Of a DNA stretch of 64,000 nt, positions 10,368 to 19,803 are shown piece by piece; within the stretch, counting starts at the first letter, position 1; every line of letters begins with the position of its first letter. The notes below the pieces were generated by a model. It was not told the DNA's origin and did no database searches. It saw only the letters and a program-made list of their open reading frames with translations. Location: positions 1 through 64,000 of the forward strand of contig CAMDHM010000004.1 of NCBI GenBank assembly GCA_945898195.1, read 5' to 3'. Position numbers and translations under genes: made by a program. Source of the stretch: Pseudobacteriovorax antillogorgiicola (GTDB lineage: Bacteria; Bdellovibrionota_B; Oligoflexia; Oligoflexales; RGVZ01).

Positions 10368-11285
10368 GTGGGACTCAGGATTAAAAGTAATATTGAATCG
10401 TTGATCGCTCAGCGACGGCTAACCGAAAATCGCCGGGCACTCGGAGAATCACTGGAACGGATGTCGTCAGGCCAACGCATCAACCGATCGGCGGATGACG
10501 CGGCAGGACTTGCCGTCTCGGAAAGTATTCGAGCAAGAACCAAGAGCTTGGATGTCGCCAAGCGAAATGCCAACGACGGTATCAGTTATCTGCAGGTGGC
10601 CGAAGGTGGTTTGAACGAAACCACGAATATCATCGTCCGCATGCGTGAATTAGCCGCCCAAGCGGCATCGGACACGGTCGGAAATCGTGAGCGGACATTC
10701 CTCGACAAGGAATTCCAGCAAATGCGGCAGGAGGTTGCGCGAATCGTTGACTCGACGGAGTTTAACGGATCAAAGCTGCTTAAGGCAGATGGCAATAAGC
10801 CGATCCAGCTCTTTGTTGGTGCGTCAAACCGTGCCAGCGATGCGGATGGCAATGCACCCCAAACAGATCCAGATAAAGATCCGGATGTGCTGACCATCAA
10901 CACCGAAGAGGTCTCAAAATTAAATGAGGCCCTGGGTAAAATTACGGAGGATTCGATTGCAATCCTTCCTGACGGAGATGGTGGGGCTCAGGATCTTGGT
11001 CCCAATGGAACATCAGACCTGTTCAACCGAATGGACACGGCGCTGAATTCGATCGCATCCTATCGAGCAACCTTGGGTTCAGTGCAGTCGCGCTTAAATT
11101 CAACGATCACCAACATCGAGATCTCCAACGAGAACTTGAGTGCAGCCATGAGCCGCATTCGTGACGTTGACTACGCCAGTGAAACGGCGAAGTTTGCGAC
11201 GAGCAAAATTCTTATGCAGGCAGGTGTATCGGTCTTGTCGCAGGCCAACACCAGTTCAGAGATGGCCCTGCAGTTGCTGCGGTAA
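10368..11285 (+). CDS. Flagellin (GTG start)
   Basis: MGLRIKSNIESLIAQRR...ILMQAGVSVLSQANTSSEMALQLLR; RBS aaggagg upstream. Confidence 0.96.
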   Translation: MGLRIKSNIESLIAQRRLTENRRALGESLERMSSGQRINRSADDAAGLAVSESIRARTKSLDVAKRNANDGISYLQVAEGGLNETTNIIVRMRELAAQAASDTVGNRERTFLDKEFQQMRQEVARIVDSTEFNGSKLLKADGNKPIQLFVGASNRASDADGNAPQTDPDKDPDVLTINTEEVSKLNEALGKITEDSIAILPDGDGGAQDLGPNGTSDLFNRMDTALNSIASYRATLGSVQSRLNSTITNIEISNENLSAAMSRIRDVDYASETAKFATSKILMQAGVSVLSQANTSSEMALQLLR

Positions 11286-11291
11286 TAGTTG

Positions 11292-11328
11292 ATCATTCTA
11301 TCCCTCTTCCTCGGAGGGATAGAATGAT
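11292..11328. terminator. Long perfect hairpin between convergent genes (candidate terminator/3' end structure)
   Basis: atcattctatccctc-ttcctcg-gagggatagaatgat: 15-bp perfect stem, 7-nt loop, no U-tract. Confidence 0.6.
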
Positions 11329-11336
11329 GCGCCCTG

Positions 11337-11366
11337 CTAATACTAATACTAATACTAATGCTAATG
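11337..11366. repeat. Hexanucleotide tandem repeat (CTAATA)3(CTAATG)2
   Basis: Five units read directly; overlaps the 3' end of the next minus-strand gene. Confidence 0.9.
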
Positions 11367-12611
11367 GTCTGCTTTTTGGAAGCGTTCAATGAAGCCCGGC
11401 AGGTTTTCTTTGAATTGCAGTGTGACAAGCTGTTGCCATTCCGGATCGGTGGGCAAAAACATTTCACGAAAATCACGTTGAATTGCATTTTTGGATGCCA
11501 AGCTATCGGCGCCGTACCAGTGCAACCGGTTTTCTTGTGTAACGCAGTAGAGGCTGCGAAGAGAACCAAGGATTGTCTGGGAATCCATCGTGCCAAATTC
11601 AAGTAGTAACGGCACTGAAGGCATGCCAATGGCCATTCCCTTAGCGGCAATGAAACTCGAGAGATCGCCGGTGGACTGATAGAAGTTTGGGTCGGCAGCA
11701 ACGTCCTCAAGGCGGTACCCGCCAAGGGTATCTTTCATCACCAAACGCGTGCGATCAAGGACCAGCGGCGATCCTGCCAGGGGATTTGGCATGACGTGCA
11801 TAAAGCCTTTGGCGCCGTAGCCTGTGTGCAGGTCAATGACTAGCATGCGTTCATAGTCCGTGTTTCTGATTACCCGAATGATGTTCGGCACAAGTCTGGC
11901 CACAATTGGTTCTGGGGCCAGACCGCCGAAATAAATTCCTTTTGTGCTTTCATACTGCCCCTCAAGTGTGGCGCTGCGAAGGACGTTAAGTGGCGTCCGG
12001 ATTAATTCAATGGCGGCTCCGGAATAAAAACGCAGTACGTCTAAGAGGCTATTTCTTGCTGGCCCGGCTGGATTCAATAAATCAGAGATCGCGGCATAGC
12101 CCGAGTTTTTGTTTTTGTATAAGCCAGGTCCGGTTGAAAAATTACGGTTTAGGTCGACATTGCCTTCTGTCACGCGCCGACCCGTGACGGCTCCGTAAGG
12201 ATTCACGATATGAACGACGACAAAGGTTGTGTGTGAGCGGTCGATGCCAGGCAGCAAGACGTCTAGAAATAGGGTTTGAAGGGTAGATCCAGCAAAGGCT
12301 TCGGCGCCGTGAACGCCGGATATGATAAAAACCAAATTGCGAGGTTTCGCCGTCGCAGGGATTTCCAAAAGTTCGACGGGAAGGGGGCCGCGAGGGAGGC
12401 GTGATGGTATCTCTAGGGTCTGGATTTTCGCTCGCGTGCCAGCGCCTGTCCACTTCGAAGCCGCAGTTTGAAAGTTCTCGCGGCAAAGTTCAAACGTATT
12501 GCAGAAGTCTTGATTAGAATAGGCCGGCAGGGTTGGCAGTAGCAAAAATATCCAAGCAGCAACCAGCAGACGGGCCTTTGACTTCACAAAAACTCCGGAT
12601 CTTTTAATCAA
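11361..12611 (-). CDS. DUF2817-like / M14-type zinc carboxypeptidase-like secreted protein
   Basis: Signal peptide, ISGVHGAEAFAGS, VNPYG...NVDLNRNF, DLHTGYG. Confidence 0.8.
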   Translation of the reverse strand: MIKRSGVFVKSKARLLVAAWIFLLLPTLPAYSNQDFCNTFELCRENFQTAASKWTGAGTRAKIQTLEIPSRLPRGPLPVELLEIPATAKPRNLVFIISGVHGAEAFAGSTLQTLFLDVLLPGIDRSHTTFVVVHIVNPYGAVTGRRVTEGNVDLNRNFSTGPGLYKNKNSGYAAISDLLNPAGPARNSLLDVLRFYSGAAIELIRTPLNVLRSATLEGQYESTKGIYFGGLAPEPIVARLVPNIIRVIRNTDYERMLVIDLHTGYGAKGFMHVMPNPLAGSPLVLDRTRLVMKDTLGGYRLEDVAADPNFYQSTGDLSSFIAAKGMAIGMPSVPLLLEFGTMDSQTILGSLRSLYCVTQENRLHWYGADSLASKNAIQRDFREMFLPTDPEWQQLVTLQFKENLPGFIERFQKADH

Positions 12612-13768
12612 CGTTTGGCTGCAGCAGCAAATAACTGAGCGGCAATAGTCGCATCTTCTATACTGCTTACAAAGCCAAAGCTGACGCGAATTACATTGGC
12701 TGCGATTTCAACTGGTAGGCCAAGGGCCGCCGGTACATGACGGACCTTTTCTCCGCCTGCCCCCGAGCAGCTTGCGCCTCGATTGGCGCAGACCGTGTCT
12801 GACAGTGCGAGCAAAAGGCTCTGGGCATCGACGTTTTGAATGTAAAAATTCACAATTCCAGGGCATTTCAGCGATCGAGGAATGGTTAAGTTAAAACCAG
12901 GAATTTGGGCGCTCATGGTAGTGATGAAGGCATCGTCACACGCTCTCAAATGATCGATAAGTTGGCTGCGTCGGCGTTCATGCAAATCCATTGCAGAAGC
13001 CGTTCCGACAATCGCGAGGGTGTTGAGGGTCCCCGGCCGCAGGCGGCGTTCTTGTTCGCCCCCTTGAAATGGTGCTTCGAGGCGCAGCATCGGACTTTTT
13101 TCAGGGATAACAAAAACGCCAATGCCCTTTGGGCCATAGATCTTATGAGGAGCGAAAACGACGGAAGAGGCGCCAAGAGCCTGAACGTCGACTTTTTCGC
13201 GGACGAGTCCTTGGACAGCATCGCAGTGCCAGAACGCGCCATATTTTGCGCAGAGGTTAGAGATTTGTTCGATGGGATTGCGCGCCGGAACCTCGTTGTT
13301 GCACCACATGACGGCGACTAATGTTGGCTTTTTATCTGGATTATCGGTGAGCCTGGCCTCGAGAACCTCAAGATTGATGAGCCCGTCGGCCTTATGTACA
13401 GGCAGGGTCTCAACCGTACAAAAACCAGAATCTTGCAGGTCCAGCGCAGAATCCAAAACGGATTTATGTTCCGTTGCGCCGACTAAAATTCGGCATCCGT
13501 GATGGCGAAAGCGTTTGGCAAATCCATGAATAATGATGTTATTGGCTTCGCTAGCACCGCCTGCAAAATGCACCCACTCTGGTTTTGCATTTAAATGACC
13601 TGCAATGCTGGCGCGAGCCGTCTCTACGGATTCAAATGCGGCGCGCCCAGCGGCATGGTGGTGAGCCGCTGGATTGGCAAAAGACGCGCTGTCCATGAAG
13701 GCCACCATGGCATCGCGAACTTCGCGTGCCAGCGGAGTCGTTCCACAATGATCAATGTAGATTGCCAT
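12608..13768 (-). CDS. Cysteine desulfurase-like class V aminotransferase (NifS/IscS family)
   Basis: DHCGTTPL, GATEHKSVLDS, HCDAVQG, HKIYGPKGIG, CSGAGGE motifs. Confidence 0.88.
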   Translation of the reverse strand: MAIYIDHCGTTPLAREVRDAMVAFMDSASFANPAAHHHAAGRAAFESVETARASIAGHLNAKPEWVHFAGGASEANNIIIHGFAKRFRHHGCRILVGATEHKSVLDSALDLQDSGFCTVETLPVHKADGLINLEVLEARLTDNPDKKPTLVAVMWCNNEVPARNPIEQISNLCAKYGAFWHCDAVQGLVREKVDVQALGASSVVFAPHKIYGPKGIGVFVIPEKSPMLRLEAPFQGGEQERRLRPGTLNTLAIVGTASAMDLHERRRSQLIDHLRACDDAFITTMSAQIPGFNLTIPRSLKCPGIVNFYIQNVDAQSLLLALSDTVCANRGASCSGAGGEKVRHVPAALGLPVEIAANVIRVSFGFVSSIEDATIAAQLFAAAAKR

Positions 13769-13789
13769 GTCGTTTGGCCTTTTTTAATT

Positions 13790-14887
13790 TCAGAGAATAT
13801 TGAACATGCGGTCCAAAGCAGTGCGCGATGATGCCGCAGTTTTTTGATCAACGCTGATCGGATTTCGCAGCGGCTTTCCTTCAACTAAATCGTCTAATAC
13901 CCAGGCCAGATGGCGGGACGTAATTCGGTTCATGGTGCCACAAAGGCAAGTGTATGGATTAAGGCTGGTGATATCTTTGTCGGGGTTGTTTGCGGCCAGG
14001 CGTTCAACAAGGTGTTTTTCCGTTCCCACCGACCAAATACTGCCGGCAGCTGCGTTTGAGATAGCCTGGATAATTTGTTCGGTGGATCCTGACATGTCGG
14101 CCGCATCGACGACTTCCATTGCGCATTCAGGGTGCACTATGATTTTGATGCCTGGCTTCTCTGAGCGCAGCCTTTGAATCTGATGCAGGGTAAAGAGGGC
14201 GTGGACGGGGCAGTGCCCCTTCCATAACCAGATGCGTGTCGTGCGAATCTTTTCCGCAGAATGTCCGCCTAACGGTTTTTTTGGATCCCAAAGGAGCATG
14301 TCTTTTTCCGTGTCAAATCCCATGGCCTTGCAGACATTGCGGCCGAGGTGCTGATCTGGAAAGAAAAATAGATGCTCGCCCTGCGACAAGGCCCAGTCGA
14401 TAACTTCACGAGCGTTGCCGCTTGTGCAAATTGTGCCGCCGTGATCGCCAACAAAGCCTTTAAGGCTGGCCTTGGAGTTGATGTAGGTCACGGGGATAAT
14501 CTTACCGGCACCTGCAGCGAGGGCTTCTGCCCACGAGGCCTCGACGTCCCACGTCTCTGCCATATCGGCCATTTCACAGCCAGCCTGAAGGTCGGGCAAG
14601 GAAATTTGCTGATGCTGAGCCGTTAAAATGTCCGCAGTTTCCGCCATGAAGTGTACGCCACAGAACACGATGTAGGGAGTCTCGGTCAAATCGCGCGCGA
14701 TCCGTGCCAGTTTTAAGCTGTCACCGGTGAAGTCCGCGTGACGAATAACCTCGTCGCGTTGGTAGTGGTGGCCCAAGATGACGCAGCGATCTCCGAGTTT
14801 TCTTTTGGATTCCTCGATGAGGTTATGGACGTCATCATCTGACATGGATTGGAAACGATCGGGAAGGGCTGGCTGCAATATTGTCAT
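13790..14887 (-). CDS. nadA: Quinolinate synthase
   Basis: LGHHYQRDEVI, CGVHFMAETADIL, VHPECAMEVV, CLCGTMNRIT. Confidence 0.95.
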   Translation of the reverse strand: MTILQPALPDRFQSMSDDDVHNLIEESKRKLGDRCVILGHHYQRDEVIRHADFTGDSLKLARIARDLTETPYIVFCGVHFMAETADILTAQHQQISLPDLQAGCEMADMAETWDVEASWAEALAAGAGKIIPVTYINSKASLKGFVGDHGGTICTSGNAREVIDWALSQGEHLFFFPDQHLGRNVCKAMGFDTEKDMLLWDPKKPLGGHSAEKIRTTRIWLWKGHCPVHALFTLHQIQRLRSEKPGIKIIVHPECAMEVVDAADMSGSTEQIIQAISNAAAGSIWSVGTEKHLVERLAANNPDKDITSLNPYTCLCGTMNRITSRHLAWVLDDLVEGKPLRNPISVDQKTAASSRTALDRMFNIL

Positions 14888-14929
14888 GAAGCAAATTCCT
14901 GCTGCAGAGTTGAGCGTGTCAGGGCGGTT

Positions 14930-15649
14930 CTAGCCCCGTAGGCGGCGTGCCGTCAACCAAGCGATCAAGGGCAGCAAAAGGATAAATGGATCAAAAAAAT
15001 GTTTGATATTAGAGGCTTGGCGATTTTTGGTGGCCATTTTACCGATGGTGCACCCTGGTGGAATGGCGGTGCTGGAGGCGTCGTCCGAGTAAAGGCGGCC
15101 GATTGCGGCTAAATCGTCGACGTCGAGGGCAAAGGTGTTCTCTTCAAGCCGGTAGCTCATGATGGCCTTTGGAAAGAGGGAATGCCCGAGGCCAAGGCAA
15201 TGACCGAGCTCATGAAGGACCGTTTTCTCAAGGTCTGAGCCCGCTTCTCCGCCACGAATTGCGACGTGTACGGAACAGTGGGCCGGGTTTCCTTCCAGGT
15301 CAAGTTCGTCCATGACGGCATAAGCTGCGGCGAAATTCCCGCCATCAAATGCGGAATTGAAATTCACGGTGATCTTTGCCGTTGCCCCTGCAGTGTCTGA
15401 GGCACTTGCCAGGCGCAAATTAGATCCTGGGACTGCCGACCATAGGGCCGTGGATGACGAAACCAGTTGTGTGGCTGCCGTGATGTCGAGTGACGAATCA
15501 TTGACGACTTCAAAATAAACCAGATCTTCTGGACCAGAGATTTTCCAGCGGGTCAAAACGCCGTCAAAATCAACGGGCACTGGATAGGCGCTGGAGGTCC
15601 CAGAAAATCCGGTCAACGCGATTACAATGGTAAGGTAACGCCAACCCAA
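14930..15649 (-). CDS. Matrixin-like metalloprotease with C-terminal TM/Arg sorting-like tail
   Basis: Signal peptide; HELGHCLGLGHS zinc motif; Met-turn AIMSYR; tail GCTIGK...FDPFILLLPLIAWLTARRLRG. Confidence 0.85.
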   Translation of the reverse strand: MGWRYLTIVIALTGFSGTSSAYPVPVDFDGVLTRWKISGPEDLVYFEVVNDSSLDITAATQLVSSSTALWSAVPGSNLRLASASDTAGATAKITVNFNSAFDGGNFAAAYAVMDELDLEGNPAHCSVHVAIRGGEAGSDLEKTVLHELGHCLGLGHSLFPKAIMSYRLEENTFALDVDDLAAIGRLYSDDASSTAIPPGCTIGKMATKNRQASNIKHFFDPFILLLPLIAWLTARRLRG

Positions 15650-16134
15650 AATGGATAACTCCAGGTGATGAGCCGGCTATGTGTTGCCATCCAATGACTG
15701 GCAACATCGACACGCAGCATGGGCACGTAAGGAATTGTACCGCCATTTAGCCCTAAGGGCAGTATCGGGATTTCAGTTCCCCAAAGGAATTCAACCAAAG
15801 GGCCTGCGGAAGTTAATCCGATGCCGACTTGGGTATGAAGATGGACCATGCAGGATTCGTCGCAAATTGGAAATCGCCAGGCATATAGCGCGCCAAGTAG
15901 GGGCTGACCCCCTGCCGTCAGATATTGATTTTGGAATATCGCAATTTCGCGATTGTTGCGCAGCCCGCGGATTCCGTAGGCAACCTGGCCGCCGGCATTT
16001 GGAGCGAAGGCGGCATATTGAACGGAGACATTAACCGCTTTTTCGGCAGCCATCGTTCGAGTTCCAGTTAGAAACCAAACGAGGGCGGCCACCAACAGAA
16101 ATATACCTGCAGTGAGTCTCGTGATTTTTTTCAT
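15622..16134 (-). CDS. Hypothetical secreted/membrane protein
   Basis: MKKITRLTAGIFLLVAALVWFL leader; start overlaps the upstream stop (ATGA). Confidence 0.6.
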   Translation of the reverse strand: MKKITRLTAGIFLLVAALVWFLTGTRTMAAEKAVNVSVQYAAFAPNAGGQVAYGIRGLRNNREIAIFQNQYLTAGGQPLLGALYAWRFPICDESCMVHLHTQVGIGLTSAGPLVEFLWGTEIPILPLGLNGGTIPYVPMLRVDVASHWMATHSRLITWSYPFWVGVTLPL

Positions 16135-16694
16135 GTCCGGTATCCAATGCCGAGCGTGACGATTGACCAGGGCCAAGACACCCAGGCTTTGGTCTGCGCC
16201 GAAGTGCTGAGTCCAGGAAAGACGGTGTGGCTCAATTGTGCCGTGAAGGAGCGATCTTTTTTACCCGCGTAACGCAGGTCGATCGTCGCCGAAGGCCCGC
16301 CCATCCGAAAATCGCTGCGGGAATTTTGCCCGTCTTTTGATTTGATGTATCCGCGCATCTGTCCGCCCCCGAACCCGGCGCCTAGCAGAAAATTTCCCCG
16401 CTCAGCGACCGTCTTGTGAAGCTCGACAACCCCACCGTAGTCTTGATCTTCATAGCCGGAAGAAGAAAATGGGGGCCTACCAATGGCTGTGAAGGAAATT
16501 CCTGCTTTGGCTGGGCTATATTCGACGAACCCCTGGACGCTGTAGCCGATCAAGAAATACTGGCTTGATGGCTGTTGAATGGTTGCGGCTCCCAAGTACG
16601 CCCCGCCACTCCAATTGGTCGCAGCAAAACTGCGGAGAGACCAGCCGCCACTGAGCCACGTAAAAATCGCAATCCTGAATAGGATGCCGATCAA
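16131..16694 (-). CDS. Hypothetical outer-membrane beta-barrel-like protein
   Basis: Signal-like N-terminus; alternating aromatic/Gly pattern; no family recognised. Confidence 0.55.
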   Translation of the reverse strand: MIGILFRIAIFTWLSGGWSLRSFAATNWSGGAYLGAATIQQPSSQYFLIGYSVQGFVEYSPAKAGISFTAIGRPPFSSSGYEDQDYGGVVELHKTVAERGNFLLGAGFGGGQMRGYIKSKDGQNSRSDFRMGGPSATIDLRYAGKKDRSFTAQLSHTVFPGLSTSAQTKAWVSWPWSIVTLGIGYRT

Positions 16695-18409
16695 GTCGCA
16701 ACCCCCGCGGAGGCAGCTTTTGCCCTAATGGCCATGGCTTCGTCGCGAAGTTCTCGGCGTAAAATCTTACCGACGTTTGATTTGGGGAGCGAATCACGCA
16801 ATTCGATATGACGAGGGCGTTTATAGCCGGTCAGTTGATCTCGGCACAAAGTCCGCACCTCCTCAACGGTAAGGCTCGAATCCTTTGGCACGACGTAGGC
16901 ATAGACACTCTCACCCGAGGTGGTGTCTGGTAATCCGATAACGGCGGCTTCGAGTACCTTTGGGTGCGACGCGATGACCCCTTCAATTTCATTTGGATAA
17001 ACATTGAATCCCGACACGAGGATCATGTCCTTTTTTCGGTCCACAATGAAAAAGTAGCCGTCGTCATCCATTTTTGCGATGTCTCCCGTCCACAACCAAC
17101 CGTCCCTTACCGTGGCGGCAGTCTCTTCGGGGCGCTGCCAATAACCAGCCATGATTTGGGGACCTTTGACAATCAGTTCGCCGGATTCTCCGGGCGCGAC
17201 AGGCTCGCCCTTTTCGTTGACGATCATGGCATCCGTACCGAGCACCGGAACTCCAATGGATCCCGCGCGAGGTATTTGTCCCAGGGGATTGACGTGGGTC
17301 ACGGGAGAGGATTCGGTCAGACCAAAGCCCTCAACAATTCGGTTGCCCGTTATTAGTTGCCAGGCCTGTGATACGGTTTCCTGAAGTGCCATGCCGCCGG
17401 CAAGGGCGAATTTAATGGTGCGTACACCAAGCTTTTTGAATTCGTTGTCGTGGGTGATGGTGTTGTAAAGCGTATTGACACCGGTCATCACGGTGATGCG
17501 GTATTTTTTGAAAATCTTCACCGTATTTGAGATCGGAATTGGTTTTGGGACCAGGATCATGTGTTCGCCGAGGACAAGAAACGACAGCAGGTTCACCGTC
17601 AAGGCAAAGATGTGATAGAGCGGCAGGGCTGTTAAGACGACCTCTGTTCCTTCGTCAATGTATCCCCAAGAGGCATGGCGCAGTTGCTGCATATTGGCCA
17701 GGATGTTGCCGTGGGTCAGCATGGCCCCCTTTGAGACTCCTGTTGTGCCGCCCGTGTATTGCAATACCGCTATGTCTTGCAGTGTCACGTCAGGCCTGAC
17801 AAGGCTCGACCCATCCGACGAGGACAGGGCTCGTCGAAAAGAATGAATCTTTAAACTGTGTTTTGGAATCAACTTTTTGAAGTGCATCACGGCTCTTAGC
17901 GAGAAGCCCTTCCAGGCAGGTAGTTGGTCGGCGATACTCGTGGAAATGATGTGCTTGATCGGGGTGTTTTGGACAATCTCTTCAAGCTTGTCCAAAAAAA
18001 GGTCCATGATTACGATGGCCGTTACACCACTGTTAGAAAACTGGTGAAGCATTTCACGCGGAGTATAGAGTGGATTGGTGTTGACGCAGATGACACCGAT
18101 CTTTTGAGCGGCAAAGAATGCGATGGGAAATTGCAGCACGTTGGGCATCATGATCGCCATTCGATCTCCCTTTTTGAGGCCAATTTCTTGCTGCAAAAAG
18201 GCAGCAAAACGGGTCGCAAGGCGGTCGAATTGCCGGTAGGTTAGCGTGGCATCCATGGCGGTTAGTGCTGGATTGTTGGCAAAGCGGAGGCATGCGGTTT
18301 CAATGGCCGAAGCAATATTATTCGCTGCAGAGAAGTCTATCTTGGTGGGGGCGTCGTTGCCGTAGTACTGTGTCCAGTCATGGCCAGAACTAATTTGGGA
18401 AGCAACCAT
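16691..18409 (-). CDS. Long-chain fatty-acid-CoA ligase (FadD-like AMP-binding enzyme)
   Basis: YTGGTTGVSKGAMLTH, GFGLTESSPV, GWLWTGDIAKMDDDGYFFIVDRKKD. Confidence 0.93.
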   Translation of the reverse strand: MVASQISSGHDWTQYYGNDAPTKIDFSAANNIASAIETACLRFANNPALTAMDATLTYRQFDRLATRFAAFLQQEIGLKKGDRMAIMMPNVLQFPIAFFAAQKIGVICVNTNPLYTPREMLHQFSNSGVTAIVIMDLFLDKLEEIVQNTPIKHIISTSIADQLPAWKGFSLRAVMHFKKLIPKHSLKIHSFRRALSSSDGSSLVRPDVTLQDIAVLQYTGGTTGVSKGAMLTHGNILANMQQLRHASWGYIDEGTEVVLTALPLYHIFALTVNLLSFLVLGEHMILVPKPIPISNTVKIFKKYRITVMTGVNTLYNTITHDNEFKKLGVRTIKFALAGGMALQETVSQAWQLITGNRIVEGFGLTESSPVTHVNPLGQIPRAGSIGVPVLGTDAMIVNEKGEPVAPGESGELIVKGPQIMAGYWQRPEETAATVRDGWLWTGDIAKMDDDGYFFIVDRKKDMILVSGFNVYPNEIEGVIASHPKVLEAAVIGLPDTTSGESVYAYVVPKDSSLTVEEVRTLCRDQLTGYKRPRHIELRDSLPKSNVGKILRRELRDEAMAIRAKAASAGVAT

Positions 18410-18468
18410 TTTAATCTCCTGCGGGAGCAGTTTTATCCCGCATCGCGTAAATGTATAGATAGGAGTTC

Positions 18469-18987
18469 ATGAAAGTACACGATACCGGACCAAGGATCTC
18501 TTCGGAACAAGTATTGCTTGTGGTTTCGAACTTATATCGTCGCCTTGCGTCGAGTGGAGGTACCGTGGCAACAGCCGAAAGCTGTACGGGAGGTATGATA
18601 TCTACTTGGCTTACGACGCCGGCGGGGAGTTCCCGTTTTTTTCTGGGCGGTGTTTGTTCCTATTCCAATCAGTCAAAATCAGCTCTTTTAGGTGTCGATC
18701 CGTCTCTGATTGAAAAGGAGGGGGCGGTGTCGCGGTCCGTGGTCAGGGCTATGGCCATTGGCGCGCGCGACCGGTTCAAGGCAACATGGTCTGTCGGAGT
18801 GTCGGGGGTGGCAGGTCCCGATGGCGGCACTCAAGAAAAACCAGTCGGCACCGTTTGGTGTGCGGTTGCTGGGCCTGGTGGTGTTGAGGAGAAAATACTC
18901 GTCTTGACCGGCGACCGGACTGCGATCCGTGAGGAGGCTGCCATGCTTACAATATGTTTTCTTTTGGAGAAATTAGATGAAAAGTAA
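18469..18987 (+). CDS. pncC: CinA C-terminal domain / nicotinamide-nucleotide amidohydrolase
   Basis: TAESCTGGMISTWLT, GVSGVAGPDGGTQEKPVGTVW. Confidence 0.9.
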   Translation: MKVHDTGPRISSEQVLLVVSNLYRRLASSGGTVATAESCTGGMISTWLTTPAGSSRFFLGGVCSYSNQSKSALLGVDPSLIEKEGAVSRSVVRAMAIGARDRFKATWSVGVSGVAGPDGGTQEKPVGTVWCAVAGPGGVEEKILVLTGDRTAIREEAAMLTICFLLEKLDEK

Positions 18988-19636
18988 AATTCTATCGATC
19001 CTGGGTCCGGTGACCGGCCTTTGCCTTCTGATGCTGCCGGGTTCAGCCTTTGCCGAGTTCACCAAGGCAGACCTTGATGGGCTTCAGAAGAAACTACAGG
19101 CCAGCGATTGCCTTAGCGTCGATCTAGTTCAGACGAAAACCAGTCCCTCACGTCCCAATCGGGCGGTCGTGGTGAAAGGACATGCCCTCTTTAAAAAACC
19201 GGATCATTTTCGCTGGGTCCTCGCTGAACCAATCAACGAGGAGACCATTTTTAATGGCAAAGATCTGATTAAGTTTCTGCCCAAAGAGAATATAGCTGCG
19301 CGTTACAGCGCAAAGGGTCAGCAGGGAAAAGAAGTAAAGCGTGTGGTTGATTTTGTGCTTAACGTCGGATCAATTTTCAACACTTACAAACTTGTTTCCG
19401 GCAAGCGCGATGGTAAGACGGTTCACGTACAGTTCAAGCCAGCGAATCCCGATGCCGACGAGATTGACAATCTTGAACTTACGGTTAACGAAGAACTTGG
19501 CTTTGTTTCTCAAGTTCATTTCACCCTGCGTAATAAGGCCAGCCTGACCGTCGAATTTTCCAATCCGGATCGTCGGGGACTGGCACCACTCTCCTTTGCG
19601 CTGCCGTCGGGTGTCAAAGTGAGCGACATAATGTAA
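18977..19636 (+). CDS. LolA-like outer-membrane lipoprotein carrier protein
   Basis: Signal peptide; KGHALFKKPDHFRWVLAEP..., LolA-type fold pattern. Confidence 0.7.
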   Translation: MKSKILSILGPVTGLCLLMLPGSAFAEFTKADLDGLQKKLQASDCLSVDLVQTKTSPSRPNRAVVVKGHALFKKPDHFRWVLAEPINEETIFNGKDLIKFLPKENIAARYSAKGQQGKEVKRVVDFVLNVGSIFNTYKLVSGKRDGKTVHVQFKPANPDADEIDNLELTVNEELGFVSQVHFTLRNKASLTVEFSNPDRRGLAPLSFALPSGVKVSDIM

Positions 19637-19752
19637 AGGGGAAGAACGCCTGACAATGCGACACTTTGCCGAGGGTGTGGTCGGGCTAATTTTTAACTAC
19701 CTGTAATCATTAAACTTATTATCCTGTTAAAATTCTCTACAATTCTGCCGAT

Positions 19753-19798
19753 GACCTTCATGAGCGCCAAGTGAGGCGCCCACATCACCATGAGGGTC
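19753..19798 (+). promoter_or_regulatory. Candidate 5'UTR stem that would pair the RBS of the PocR-sigma54 regulator gene
   Basis: gaccttcatg (19753-19762) / catgagggtc (19789-19798), enclosing gcgcc/ggcgc; start ATG at 19804. Confidence 0.35.
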
Positions 19799-19803
19799 TT
19801 GCA

